Virus record (IMG/VR): IMGVR_UViG_3300035703_002597
Coordinates: 1-22,918 of that record
Strand: one strand, 5' to 3'
DNA length: 22,918 bases
Origin: a virus
A model generated the notes under the pieces. That model searched no databases. It was not told where the DNA came from and was given only the letters and a program-made list of their open reading frames with translations. Both the position numbers and the translations under genes were made by a program. Position 1 is the first letter of the stretch; each line of letters starts with the position of its first letter. Positions 4,957-12,618 of the stretch are shown here, piece by piece.

Positions 4957-5745
4957 ATGAATATAGGTGTAATTGGAGTGGGTGTTGTTGGTAGTGCAAT
5001 TAAATTTGGATTTGAAAGATTAGGACACGATGTTTTTATACATGATGTGAAGTATGATACTTCTATTTTAGACGTAATTAACACTGAAGTATGTTATATC
5101 TGTGTCCCAACTCCATCTGATAAAGATGGTAGTTGTAACATTAAAATAGTAGAAGACGTTATTGATGATTTAGTAAAAAATTCTTATAACGGTATTATTG
5201 CAATTAAGTCTACAGTAATACCTGGAACTACAGAAAAACTTATTTCAAAATATGAAAATCTGGCTTTTGTTCCAGAGTTTTTGCGAGAGAGATGTGCTAT
5301 TTCTGATTTTATTCAAAATCATGAAGTCTGCGTGATTGGTACTCATTCTCAAAAAATTTTTGAAATCATTAAATCTAGTCATGGTAATTTTCCTAAAGAA
5401 TTTGTAATGTGTACTCCAACTGAAGCGGAATTCAGCAAGTATTTTCATAACGTTCATAATGCAATGCAGATTATACTTGCTAACAGTTTTTATGAAGTTT
5501 GCAGTAAAATGGGAGTAAATTATGAAAATGTAAAAGATTCTTTAAAAAATAGGAGCAATATTAATTTCACATATTTAAATTGTAATAAAAATTTTAGAGG
5601 ATTCGGGGGAGTTTGCCTTCCAAAAGACACTGCAGCAATGGATTATTTGTGTAAAAAATTAAATCTAGATGTTGAATTTTTTAAAAACATTTTAGATGAA
5701 AATTCAAAATATGTTACAACTGTTCCAAATGGAATGAGAATATGA
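4957..5745 (+). CDS. Short UDP-glucose/GDP-mannose dehydrogenase-family protein
   Basis: 262 residues against about 390-450 for typical UDP-glucose 6-dehydrogenases. The Rossmann loop GVGVVG (7-12), STVIPGTT (85-92), PEFLRER with E107, EFSKYFHN with K161 and N165, and the active-site GGVCLPKD with C220 are all present. The C-terminal UDP-sugar-binding domain is missing: the protein ends about 40 residues after the catalytic cysteine. The family oxidises the C6 alcohol of a nucleotide sugar to the uronic acid with two NAD+. Without the C-terminal domain the substrate or oligomer may differ. The ATG has a good AGAGGA site, and the stop overlaps the next ATG by four bases. A second, apparently standard dehydrogenase begins at 22187. 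Confidence 0.8.
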   Translation: MNIGVIGVGVVGSAIKFGFERLGHDVFIHDVKYDTSILDVINTEVCYICVPTPSDKDGSCNIKIVEDVIDDLVKNSYNGIIAIKSTVIPGTTEKLISKYENLAFVPEFLRERCAISDFIQNHEVCVIGTHSQKIFEIIKSSHGNFPKEFVMCTPTEAEFSKYFHNVHNAMQIILANSFYEVCSKMGVNYENVKDSLKNRSNINFTYLNCNKNFRGFGGVCLPKDTAAMDYLCKKLNLDVEFFKNILDENSKYVTTVPNGMRI

Positions 5746-6668
5746 ATAAAATTTTAGTAACTGGTGGATGTGGATTTATTGGGCATCATTTAGTAAAAAA
5801 ACTTTTAAGTGAAGGTTACTCCGTTTCTGTTTTTGATAATCAGCAGAGGGGAGACATAGGTTTTTTGGAAGATGTAAGAGATCAAATTGAATATTATAAT
5901 GGAGATATTCGTTCCTTAAGTGACTTAGTTGAAGCATCGAATGCGGTCGATACTATTATCCATTTAGCTTTTGTAAATGGAACAAAAAATTTTTATTCAA
6001 TACCTAGTTCAATTATTGATATTGGAATACGTGGTTTAATTAATGTTTATGATGCTGCCAAAATTAATAATGTTAAGAATTTACTACTAGCATCGTCTTC
6101 TGAGACATATCAAACTCCTTCAATAATTCCAACCCCTGAAGAAGTTCCTCTCATCATTCCAGATGTTACCAATCCAAGATATTCTTATGGTGGTACAAAA
6201 ATTCTTTATGAGTTGATGGGGCAACATTATAGAATTGATGAATTTGAAAGAGTTATAACTTTTAGACCTCATAATGTATATGGTAAAAATATGGGGACAG
6301 ACCATGTAATTCCTGAATTAATTAACAAAATTAAAATTGGAAAAGACAGCGGTCAGGTTACATTACTTGGTGATGGAACTCAAACAAGATCATTTTGTCA
6401 TATTAATGATTTTTGTGATGGTATTATTACTCTTTTAAATTATGGAAAACACCAAGAAATTTACCATATTGGGAATGATGAAGAAGTTACAATTAAAGAA
6501 TTGTGCAAAAAACTTTTGGTAAAAATGAATATTAATTTAGATATTAAATATTCTGATGCTCCAAAAGGAGAAACAAATCGTAGAGTTCCTAATATTTCAA
6601 AAATAAAATCTTTAGGATATTTACCTAAAATAAATCTTGACGAAGGTCTATCACAAATATTAAATTGA
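5742..6668 (+). CDS. NAD-dependent nucleotide-sugar epimerase/dehydratase
   Basis: 308 residues, extended SDR. TGGCGFIG binds NAD (7-14), YNGDIR follows, LASSSETY supplies the catalytic Ser/Thr region near 117-123, and YGGTK gives Y149 and K153. LLGDGTQTRSF near residues 206-216 is the usual substrate-domain motif. Closest in feel to the UDP-glucose 4-epimerase or GDP-mannose 4,6-dehydratase groups, but the exact substrate cannot be fixed: an SSSET motif rather than TDEVYG argues against RmlB. It begins in the last codon of the preceding dehydrogenase gene, so the two are probably made together and may act on the same sugar. Confidence 0.75.
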   Translation: MNKILVTGGCGFIGHHLVKKLLSEGYSVSVFDNQQRGDIGFLEDVRDQIEYYNGDIRSLSDLVEASNAVDTIIHLAFVNGTKNFYSIPSSIIDIGIRGLINVYDAAKINNVKNLLLASSSETYQTPSIIPTPEEVPLIIPDVTNPRYSYGGTKILYELMGQHYRIDEFERVITFRPHNVYGKNMGTDHVIPELINKIKIGKDSGQVTLLGDGTQTRSFCHINDFCDGIITLLNYGKHQEIYHIGNDEEVTIKELCKKLLVKMNINLDIKYSDAPKGETNRRVPNISKIKSLGYLPKINLDEGLSQILN

Positions 6669-6675
6669 GGGAAAA

Positions 6676-7104
6676 ATGAAATTAATCTATTCCAAAGTAG
6701 AACCAGAAAAACTACTTCATATCGTCTATCGTTATTCTGAAATTAATGAACGGACTGATATTGCTCCAGAAAATCAATTTTTACAATTGTCAAGTATTAA
6801 ACAAAACAAAGGTAAAAAATATAGAGCACATGAACATATTTGGAAAGAACCAAAATATGAAAAAGTAATAGCTCAAGAATCTTGGGTAGTAATTGATGGT
6901 TCTGTAAAAGTTTACATGTACGATTTGGATGGGTCTCTTCTAAATGAAGACATTATTACTAGAGGAGATTGTTCTGTTACTTTTGAAGCGGGACATAACT
7001 ATGAAATAATGGAAGATAATACTATTGTTTATGAATACAAAACTGGACCTTACGAAGGTGTTAAAAATGATAAAGTATTCTTCGATGAAAAGTACGGGAA
7101 TTGA
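6676..7104 (+). CDS. Cupin-fold protein of surface-glycan clusters
   Basis: 142 residues. The middle has the conserved cupin pattern: RAHEHIW (metal-type histidines), then VVIDGSVKVYMYD and RGDCSVTFEAGHNYEIM, ending in a TGPYEG block. Cupins in such clusters include dTDP-sugar 3,4-ketoisomerases (FdtA/QdtA), epimerases and small metal-binding proteins of uncertain role. Here the N-terminus does not look like FdtA, so ketoisomerase activity is only a possibility. It precedes an acyltransferase and an aminotransferase gene, an order that would fit N-acylated amino-sugar synthesis. The next gene starts 20 bases before its end. Confidence 0.6.
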   Translation: MKLIYSKVEPEKLLHIVYRYSEINERTDIAPENQFLQLSSIKQNKGKKYRAHEHIWKEPKYEKVIAQESWVVIDGSVKVYMYDLDGSLLNEDIITRGDCSVTFEAGHNYEIMEDNTIVYEYKTGPYEGVKNDKVFFDEKYGN

Positions 7105-7615
7105 TGTTTGTATAGATGAAATATCCAGAATAACTAGACCAAACTTGGTTGAAATTGGAAATCATGTTGCTATTGATTTTGGATTTGTCTGCACTACACA
7201 ATTAAAAATAGGGGATTATGTTCATATATCACCTCATGTTTCTGTCATTGGTGGTGCTCATGGTAAATTAGAAGTTGAAGATTTTTGTTTTATTTCTACA
7301 GGAGCAAGAGTGATTTGCTCTTCTGAGAAATTTATGGGTGATGGATTGGTTGGACCATTTATACCTGAAGAATGCAAAGATATTATCCTTCGGGGAACAG
7401 TAAAACTCGAAAGATTTTCTGGAATGTGTGCAAATTCTATAATAATGCCAGGTGTTACCTTAGCAGAAGGATCTGTGTTAGGTGCTAATTCTTTTCTTAA
7501 AGAATCGACAGAACCTTGGGGAATTTATGCGGGTAGCCCTGCTAAGTTGATTAAAAAGAGAAGAAGTGATATAATTTATAATAATGCTAAAAAAATGGGA
7601 TATGTTTATGAGTAA
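7085..7615 (+). CDS. Hexapeptide-repeat acyltransferase
   Basis: 176 residues from ATG 7085 (MKSTGIDVCIDEIS); an in-frame ATG at 7067 and an earlier one at 7025 would only extend it into the preceding gene. The protein is built of left-handed beta-helix repeats: VEIGNHVAID, LKIGDYVHIS, VSVIGGAHGK, SIIMPGVTLAEGSVLGANS, then the typical AGSPAKLIKKR exit. Such enzymes transfer acetyl or other acyl groups from acyl-CoA to sugars. A loop around residues 85-105 (FMGDGLVGPFIPEE) resembles the acceptor loop of maltose/galactoside acetyltransferases. With the adjacent aminotransferase it could N-acylate an amino sugar; O-acylation is equally possible. Confidence 0.8.
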   Translation: MKSTGIDVCIDEISRITRPNLVEIGNHVAIDFGFVCTTQLKIGDYVHISPHVSVIGGAHGKLEVEDFCFISTGARVICSSEKFMGDGLVGPFIPEECKDIILRGTVKLERFSGMCANSIIMPGVTLAEGSVLGANSFLKESTEPWGIYAGSPAKLIKKRRSDIIYNNAKKMGYVYE

Positions 7616-8201
7616 CTTTGATGTAGTCACTGAGCTTGAATCTAAAGTTGCAGAATTTTTTGGATCTCCATATGCTGTTGCCGTTGATTGTTGCACTCAT
7701 GGAGTTGAACTGTGTCTTCGATATGAAAATGTAAAGAAAATTACGGTCCCAGTGAGAACTTATATTTCTATTCCTTTTCTCGCTACAAAACTTAATTTGG
7801 AGTGGGAGTGGGACGAGACCGTATGGGATGATTATTATTACTTAGGTGATACAAAAATTATTGATGCTGCTGTTCTTTGGAAAAAAAATAGTTATATTCC
7901 AAAAACTTATATGTCTCTTAGTTTTCAATTTCAAAAGCATTTAAGCCTTGGTAGGGGTGGAATGATTTTATTAGATGACTTGGATGCTAAAAATGCTCTT
8001 AAAAAAATGTCATATGATGGTAGGGAGCATGGTATTCCATGGAGAACTCAAAATATAAGTACCATGGGATATCATTATTATATGACCCCAGAAACAGCAC
8101 AGTTAGGGTTGGATAAACTAGATGCTGCTATAAATTCAGAACCTAGAAAATGGGTTTACACTGATTGGCCAGATTTAAGAGAAATGGACGTATTCAAATG
8201 A
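7608..8201 (+). CDS. Compact DegT/DnrJ-type PLP aminotransferase
   Basis: 197 residues from ATG 7608 (GGGA at 7597-7600 upstream), about half the usual 370-400. The large-domain landmarks are kept in order: FFGSPYAVAVDCCTHG near the cofactor phosphate site, IIDAAV with D86 where the PLP-ring Asp lies, SLSFQFQKHLSLGRGG with K110 as the PLP lysine, GREHG, and MTPETAQLGLDKL in place of the usual MSELQAALG motif. Everything after that, the whole small domain, is absent. The family transfers an amino group from glutamate to a 3- or 4-keto nucleotide sugar. A second protein with the same compact layout lies at 15587-16621, so this is not a simple truncation. It starts before the acyltransferase gene ends and its stop overlaps the next ATG. 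Confidence 0.72.
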   Translation: MSNFDVVTELESKVAEFFGSPYAVAVDCCTHGVELCLRYENVKKITVPVRTYISIPFLATKLNLEWEWDETVWDDYYYLGDTKIIDAAVLWKKNSYIPKTYMSLSFQFQKHLSLGRGGMILLDDLDAKNALKKMSYDGREHGIPWRTQNISTMGYHYYMTPETAQLGLDKLDAAINSEPRKWVYTDWPDLREMDVFK

Positions 8202-9061
8202 TAGGATTTAACGAACTCGGACGAAAAGGGTGGTTGGGAAACCAAATGTTTCAGTATGCTTCATTACGGGGTATTGCTGCGAATAGAGGGTATGATTTTT
8301 GTGTTCCTCCAAATGACCATACTCGAATTCATAACTATTCTCTTTTCGAATGTTTTGAATTGACTAATTGTAGTAATATTGGGTATATTAATGCTCAAAC
8401 TTATTACGCCGATACCACCGATTTACCTCATTCATGTTGTTTTGAATTCAGTGAAAAACTTTTTAATGAGTGTCCAGATAATGTAAATATTAATGGATTT
8501 CTTCAAACGGAAAAATATTTTAAACATATTGAAAGTAGCATAAAAGAAGACTTTACTTTTAAGAAAGATTATCTTGAACCATGTATTGAGTTTATATCTC
8601 AGTTTAGTGAAAGACCTTTGTTTTTACACGTAAGAAGAAATGACTATGTGAAGCATCCAGATTTTCATTATAATCACTCTGTAGAATATTATATTGAATC
8701 TTTAAAATATTTTGATGATGATCTAGAAGTTTTAATTTTTTCTGATGATATGGAATGGTGTAAGCAGCAAGAATTCTTTAATCAAGATAGATTTTATTTT
8801 TCAGAATCAACTGATAGATTTAATAATGTTGTTCCAGATTCTGTTCATACTCAACCAGCTTTAATTCCATTTGTAGATCTTTGTTTGATGTCATTGTGCA
8901 ATGGTGCTATTATTCCTAATAGTACTTTGAGTTGGTGGGGATCTTGGTTGCAAAAAGATAGGGATAGAAGTATCATTTGTCCAACTCCAGACAAATGGTT
9001 TGGACCACAGTATCCAGTAAATACAAAAGATATTTGCCCAGAAAATTGGATTAGGGTGTAA
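8198..9061 (+). CDS. GT11-family glycosyltransferase (alpha-1,2-fucosyltransferase-like)
   Basis: 287 residues from ATG 8198, which overlaps the preceding TGA; an in-frame ATG 33 bases earlier is not favoured because MIGFNELG plus GNQMFQYA (14-21) is the natural N-terminus. The family signature HVRRNDY (144-150), EVLIFSDDMEWC and DLCLMSLCNGAII...STLSWWGSWL are all present. GT11 enzymes transfer L-fucose from GDP-fucose in alpha-1,2 linkage, usually to galactose, making an H-antigen-like terminus. No GDP-fucose pathway is visible in the window, so the donor may come from the host, from outside the window, or be GDP-L-galactose. A second GT11 is at 11721-12566. Confidence 0.88.
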   Translation: MIGFNELGRKGWLGNQMFQYASLRGIAANRGYDFCVPPNDHTRIHNYSLFECFELTNCSNIGYINAQTYYADTTDLPHSCCFEFSEKLFNECPDNVNINGFLQTEKYFKHIESSIKEDFTFKKDYLEPCIEFISQFSERPLFLHVRRNDYVKHPDFHYNHSVEYYIESLKYFDDDLEVLIFSDDMEWCKQQEFFNQDRFYFSESTDRFNNVVPDSVHTQPALIPFVDLCLMSLCNGAIIPNSTLSWWGSWLQKDRDRSIICPTPDKWFGPQYPVNTKDICPENWIRV

Positions 9062-9063
9062 AG

Positions 9064-9795
9064 ATGAGTAGATTAACTGTTATTTTACCTTGCGCTGGTG
9101 AGGGGTCGAGATTATCTTTACCCTATTCTAAAGAAGTTTTTTCTATTGAAAAAAATAAGTCTTTGATAGATTATTCTTTTGATTTATTTCAAGATTATGG
9201 CAGAAAAGATGTTGAATTTGTAATTACAATTAATGAAAAAAAGTTAGATTTAATTAACTATCTTAGCAAATATAAAAGTAGATTTAATATTAGTTTTACT
9301 TTTTTTAATCCTAATGAAACTGAGTATACTGGATCTATTAAAAGTGCAAAGCATCTTTTTGGGGACAAAAATTTAGTTCTTCTTCCAGATACATTTTTAA
9401 AAATGAAATCTCACCAAGATATTATTGATTTGATTTCTGATAGTTTGTTTGAAACTGGATTTACATTTTTCTATAAAAATGAGAATAGTGGTGAAATGTT
9501 GAAGACTAAAGGAGCATTGAACATTTCCGAAGATGGATTAGTCTTAGATTATAGTGATAAACCAGAATCTAACTTTGAATCTTATAATGCTTTTTGGACT
9601 GCATTTGCTTTTAAAAAAAGAGTTTTTGATAGTTGTATCGAGTTTATGGAAAAATCAACTTTGAGACATCGTGTTTCGGTAGATGAAATTCAAAAAACAC
9701 CAATATACAAATCCAAAGCTATAGAAGTGGATAGATATGTGGATTTAGGTACTTGGTCTGAAGTATATAAGTTTATAAATGAAAATAATAACTGA
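9064..9795 (+). CDS. Sugar-phosphate nucleotidyltransferase (RmlA-like)
   Basis: 243 residues. The N-terminal nucleotide loop is PCAGEGSRL (9-17), followed by SKEVF with the conserved lysine at 23. LLPDTFLKM carries the metal-binding Asp, and the C-terminus has VDLGTWSEV. This is the glucose-1-phosphate thymidylyltransferase / UDP-sugar pyrophosphorylase superfamily, shorter than RmlA (about 290), and the loop departs from the usual GGxGTRL. With rmlB at 16618 it could give dTDP-4-keto-6-deoxyglucose; another NDP-sugar is possible. It overlaps the HAD gene by 17 bases. Confidence 0.75.
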   Translation: MSRLTVILPCAGEGSRLSLPYSKEVFSIEKNKSLIDYSFDLFQDYGRKDVEFVITINEKKLDLINYLSKYKSRFNISFTFFNPNETEYTGSIKSAKHLFGDKNLVLLPDTFLKMKSHQDIIDLISDSLFETGFTFFYKNENSGEMLKTKGALNISEDGLVLDYSDKPESNFESYNAFWTAFAFKKRVFDSCIEFMEKSTLRHRVSVDEIQKTPIYKSKAIEVDRYVDLGTWSEVYKFINENNN

Positions 9796-10357
9796 TTGTG
9801 ATGGAGTTCTCCTTGATTGGGCATACGCATTTGATGTATGGATGTCTGAACTTGGGTATGAGCGATTGGAGAACACAACTCATTTCTATGATCAAAGTGA
9901 TAGATATGGAATAACTCAAGAAGAATCTATAAAGTGTATTCAAAAATTCAATGAATCTGGTTGTGTTGGTTTTATTCCAGCATATAAAGATTCTGTAGAA
10001 TATGTAACTAAATTGGCAAATTTGGGATATCGTTTTGATGTAATCAGTTGTTTAGCACAGGATAAATATTCTCAACATCTTCGAAAAAAAAATTTAGTAC
10101 ATTTATTTGGGAATGTATTTGATTATATTGACTGTGGTATACCTCTCACTGGGGGTAAATATGATTATTTAAAAGAACGGTATAATGGAAAAAAATATTT
10201 CTGGATAGAAGATTCTATATCACATGCAATATCTGGCACAAAAGTTGGATTAAAAAGTGTACTCATGAATCATCCATATAATAAAAAATGGGATGGTTTG
10301 CGAGTAAATAATTGGAAAGAAATTTTTGAACTTATTACAAATGACTCCACATATTGA
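9779..10357 (+). CDS. HAD-family phosphatase, 5'(3')-deoxyribonucleotidase-like
   Basis: 192 residues. The HAD motif I DCDGVLLDW is at the very N-terminus (D6 and D8 catalytic), motif II is around VISCLAQD, a lysine block follows at GKYDYLKERYNGKK, and motif IV is FWIEDS. A helical cap occupies about residues 20-75. The first motif and size resemble small nucleotidases that dephosphorylate (deoxy)nucleoside monophosphates, though sugar-phosphate phosphatases share them. It overlaps both neighbours: 17 bases with the nucleotidyltransferase and about 17 with the purine nucleoside phosphorylase. That position next to deoD favours a role in nucleotide breakdown or salvage. Confidence 0.68.
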   Translation: MKIITDCDGVLLDWAYAFDVWMSELGYERLENTTHFYDQSDRYGITQEESIKCIQKFNESGCVGFIPAYKDSVEYVTKLANLGYRFDVISCLAQDKYSQHLRKKNLVHLFGNVFDYIDCGIPLTGGKYDYLKERYNGKKYFWIEDSISHAISGTKVGLKSVLMNHPYNKKWDGLRVNNWKEIFELITNDSTY

Positions 10358-11030
10358 AGCTCAGAACGGAAGTTATGCGAAAACCGTTCTTATGCCGGGT
10401 GATCCATTAAGGGCAAAGTATATTGCTGAAAATTTTTTAACTGATATTAAGTTGGTAAATTCAGTTAGAAATTGTCTTGGATATACTGGAAGATACAAAG
10501 GAAATTTAGTCTCAGTTCAAGCTAGTGGTATGGGACATGCTAGTCTTGGAATATATGCCCATGAACTTTTTAATTTTTATGATGTTCAGAATATTATTAG
10601 GGTTGGAACATGTGGTGGTATATCCGAAAAAGTAAATGTCGGTGACATTGTAGTTGCTATGACATCTTTTACTGACAGTTCTATTACAGATAATCTAGTT
10701 TCGGGATTTAGATTTTCTCCATGTTGTGATTATAATCTTCTTAAAAATTTCATGAAAGTTTGTCCAGAATCTCACGTCGGTGCAATTTGTTCGAATGATT
10801 ATTTTTACCAGCCTAATATTAATTGGTGGAAAAGTCTTCAAGAGATTGGTGTTTTGGCAGTTGACATGGAGACTACTATGCTTTATAGTCTAGCAATGAG
10901 ATTCTCAAAGTCTGCATTGACTGTTAATCAAGTATCTGATCATTTATCTGGAGGAAAAGTTTATTCTTCGAAAGAGAGAGAAGTTGGACTTAATAAAGTT
11001 ATTGAAAAAGTTTTAGATTCTTTGGAATAA
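10341..11030 (+). CDS. deoD: Purine nucleoside phosphorylase, DeoD type
   Basis: 229 residues from ATG 10341 (an upstream ATG at 10326 adds five residues not seen in the family). It closely follows E. coli DeoD (239 aa): MTPHIEAQNG with H4, VLMPGDPLRAKYIAE with R24, R43, IIRVGTCGG with R87, GVLAVDMET (170-178) for ribose binding, and VNQVSDH with the catalytic D200. The enzyme splits purine (deoxy)ribonucleosides with phosphate to free base and (deoxy)ribose-1-phosphate, in the cytoplasm. A complete active site suggests it works. The gene lies between a HAD nucleotidase-like gene and a probable glycosyltransferase. This is unexpected in a glycan cluster: salvage of host nucleosides and supply of sugar phosphates are both plausible. 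Confidence 0.9.
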   Translation: MTPHIEAQNGSYAKTVLMPGDPLRAKYIAENFLTDIKLVNSVRNCLGYTGRYKGNLVSVQASGMGHASLGIYAHELFNFYDVQNIIRVGTCGGISEKVNVGDIVVAMTSFTDSSITDNLVSGFRFSPCCDYNLLKNFMKVCPESHVGAICSNDYFYQPNINWWKSLQEIGVLAVDMETTMLYSLAMRFSKSALTVNQVSDHLSGGKVYSSKEREVGLNKVIEKVLDSLE

Positions 11031-11033
11031 ATT

Positions 11034-11699
11034 ATGAAAGTTGCAGTTGCATATAAAGGTATTTTGAATGCCAAAAAAATAGAACAAGAAGGTTTAACTG
11101 AAGATACATTTGATTATTGTAAGTTACTTATAGAAAATCATAAGAATCATTTATATGAATTTTTTGATAACTGTGATATAGATTTTTATTTTAGCACCTA
11201 TAATTTGAATCAAGATATAAATTCTTTATATCAATCCGAATTTAATCCCAAAAAATATTTTTATCTAGAAAATTATTTTTTAAGAAATGAGTTAACTTGG
11301 TCAGCTCAACTACGTCATTATCGTAACCTTATTAAGGGTATTAAAGAACAAAATGATGATTATGATTTATTTGTTTTTTCGAGAGTAGACATTAGATTTC
11401 TGAAAAAATTTGAATCATTAAATATAGATTTTTCAAAGTTTAACATTGTTCTTGAACATCCTTCTAAAAATTGTGATGATGCATTTTGGATTTTTCCAAA
11501 AGAATTTTTGAATGCTTTTGAAGATTCTGTTAATCAACTCTTTGCCGATAATAGAATAACCCATGAAATAAATCATGAGTTAACTAAGAGATCTGTTGAC
11601 ATAAATTATATGGTTGATTTTGATAAAAATTTAGGTAAACCGAATGAAGATATTCTTCTTGGACATGATGTGTTTATACCATCGACTTGGGACCAATAA
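11034..11699 (+). CDS. Putative glycosyltransferase-like protein, 221 aa
   Basis: I do not recognise a named family. The N-terminus MKVAVAYKGI is a beta strand as in GT-A folds. YDLFVFSRVDIRF near 110-122 resembles the R-x-D metal/nucleotide motif of some bacterial glycosyltransferases, and CDDAFWIFPKEFL follows as in proteins that position an acceptor. Size and context, three bases after deoD and before a GT11, support a transferase. No signal peptide or membrane segment is seen. The nature of the sugar is unknown. Confidence 0.5.
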   Translation: MKVAVAYKGILNAKKIEQEGLTEDTFDYCKLLIENHKNHLYEFFDNCDIDFYFSTYNLNQDINSLYQSEFNPKKYFYLENYFLRNELTWSAQLRHYRNLIKGIKEQNDDYDLFVFSRVDIRFLKKFESLNIDFSKFNIVLEHPSKNCDDAFWIFPKEFLNAFEDSVNQLFADNRITHEINHELTKRSVDINYMVDFDKNLGKPNEDILLGHDVFIPSTWDQ

Positions 11700-11720
11700 A
11701 TTAAAAATGGATGAATTACT

Positions 11721-12566
11721 ATGATTACTTTTTTACAATTGGGTCAGTATGGAAGACTTGGAAATCAGTTATTCCAGTATGCAGCTTTAAAATCTTTATC
11801 TTTGTGTAGGGGATATGAAATAAAATTGCCGAGAAATATCTATGAAACTTCTTGGCATAGTCAAAAATGTTTACTTTCAAATTTTAATCTTAAATTTTCT
11901 GATCTAGAAAATAATGATCTATACCAATTGAAGACATATGACCAATATAGTTTAACTGGAAGTGGTCAGGCATTCGATCGGAATTTTTTTAACTTAGAAG
12001 ATAATACTAATTTAATCGGATTCTTTCAAAATTTAAAATATTTTGAAGAATATTCTGAGAGTGTAAAAGAAGATTTTAAAATTAAATCTAGTATTGTAGA
12101 ACAATCTGAAAAATATTTAAGGGATAAGTTTTCTCTTAAAAGACCTGTAGTAAGTATTCATGTTAGGAGAGGTGATTATTCAGATGCACAATTTTCGAAT
12201 CAACAATTGATACAAGCGTATATAGAAAAATGTATATCTTATTTTAATGATGAAGTCGACTTTTTATTATTCACCGGTGGATCAAGAGAACCGGGTGAAA
12301 ATAATATTAATGATGTTGAATACTTGAAAGATAATTATCGAAGAACTAACTTTTATTATAGCGAGACGAACAATCCAATGATTGATTTTTCGTTGATGAC
12401 TATGTGTAATCACAATATTATTTCTCATGATAGTACCTTTAGTTGGTGGGCTGCATATTTAAACGACACTAAAGATAGAAAAGTTTTTGCACCTAAAAAT
12501 CCAAGGAGCCTTGATCAAACTATTGAATATGATAATTTTTATCCAGATGATTGGATTCTTTTATAA
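11721..12566 (+). CDS. GT11-family glycosyltransferase (second alpha-1,2-fucosyltransferase-like)
   Basis: 281 residues. GRLGNQLFQYAA (11-22) and HVRRGDY (147-153) match the GT11 GDP-binding motifs even better than the copy at 8198. The C-terminal block CNHNIISHDSTFSWWAAYL aligns with that copy's STLSWWGSWL. Overall the two share the family core but differ widely elsewhere, so they are probably not a recent duplication and may act on different acceptors. The predicted reaction is alpha-1,2 transfer of L-fucose (or a related sugar) from a GDP donor. A promoter begins three bases after the stop. Confidence 0.88.
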   Translation: MITFLQLGQYGRLGNQLFQYAALKSLSLCRGYEIKLPRNIYETSWHSQKCLLSNFNLKFSDLENNDLYQLKTYDQYSLTGSGQAFDRNFFNLEDNTNLIGFFQNLKYFEEYSESVKEDFKIKSSIVEQSEKYLRDKFSLKRPVVSIHVRRGDYSDAQFSNQQLIQAYIEKCISYFNDEVDFLLFTGGSREPGENNINDVEYLKDNYRRTNFYYSETNNPMIDFSLMTMCNHNIISHDSTFSWWAAYLNDTKDRKVFAPKNPRSLDQTIEYDNFYPDDWILL

Positions 12567-12568
12567 AA

Positions 12569-12597
12569 TTGAATAATAATCAAAATCATGTTATAAT
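12569..12597 (+). promoter_or_regulatory. Internal sigma70-type promoter within the glycan cluster
   Basis: TTGAAT (12569-12574), 17-base spacer, TATAAT (12592-12597) lie in one of the few real gaps in the cluster (12567-12618). The expected start is near 12604, about 15 bases before the ATG at 12619. This would let the second half of the cluster be transcribed independently. Confidence 0.65.
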
Positions 12598-12618
12598 TGA
12601 TCAATTGCCTTTAATTTA

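Noticed and set aside
7025-7084. N-terminal extension of the hexapeptide acyltransferase
   Set aside because: The added residues are an out-of-frame reading of the cupin gene's end; family homology begins after 7085.
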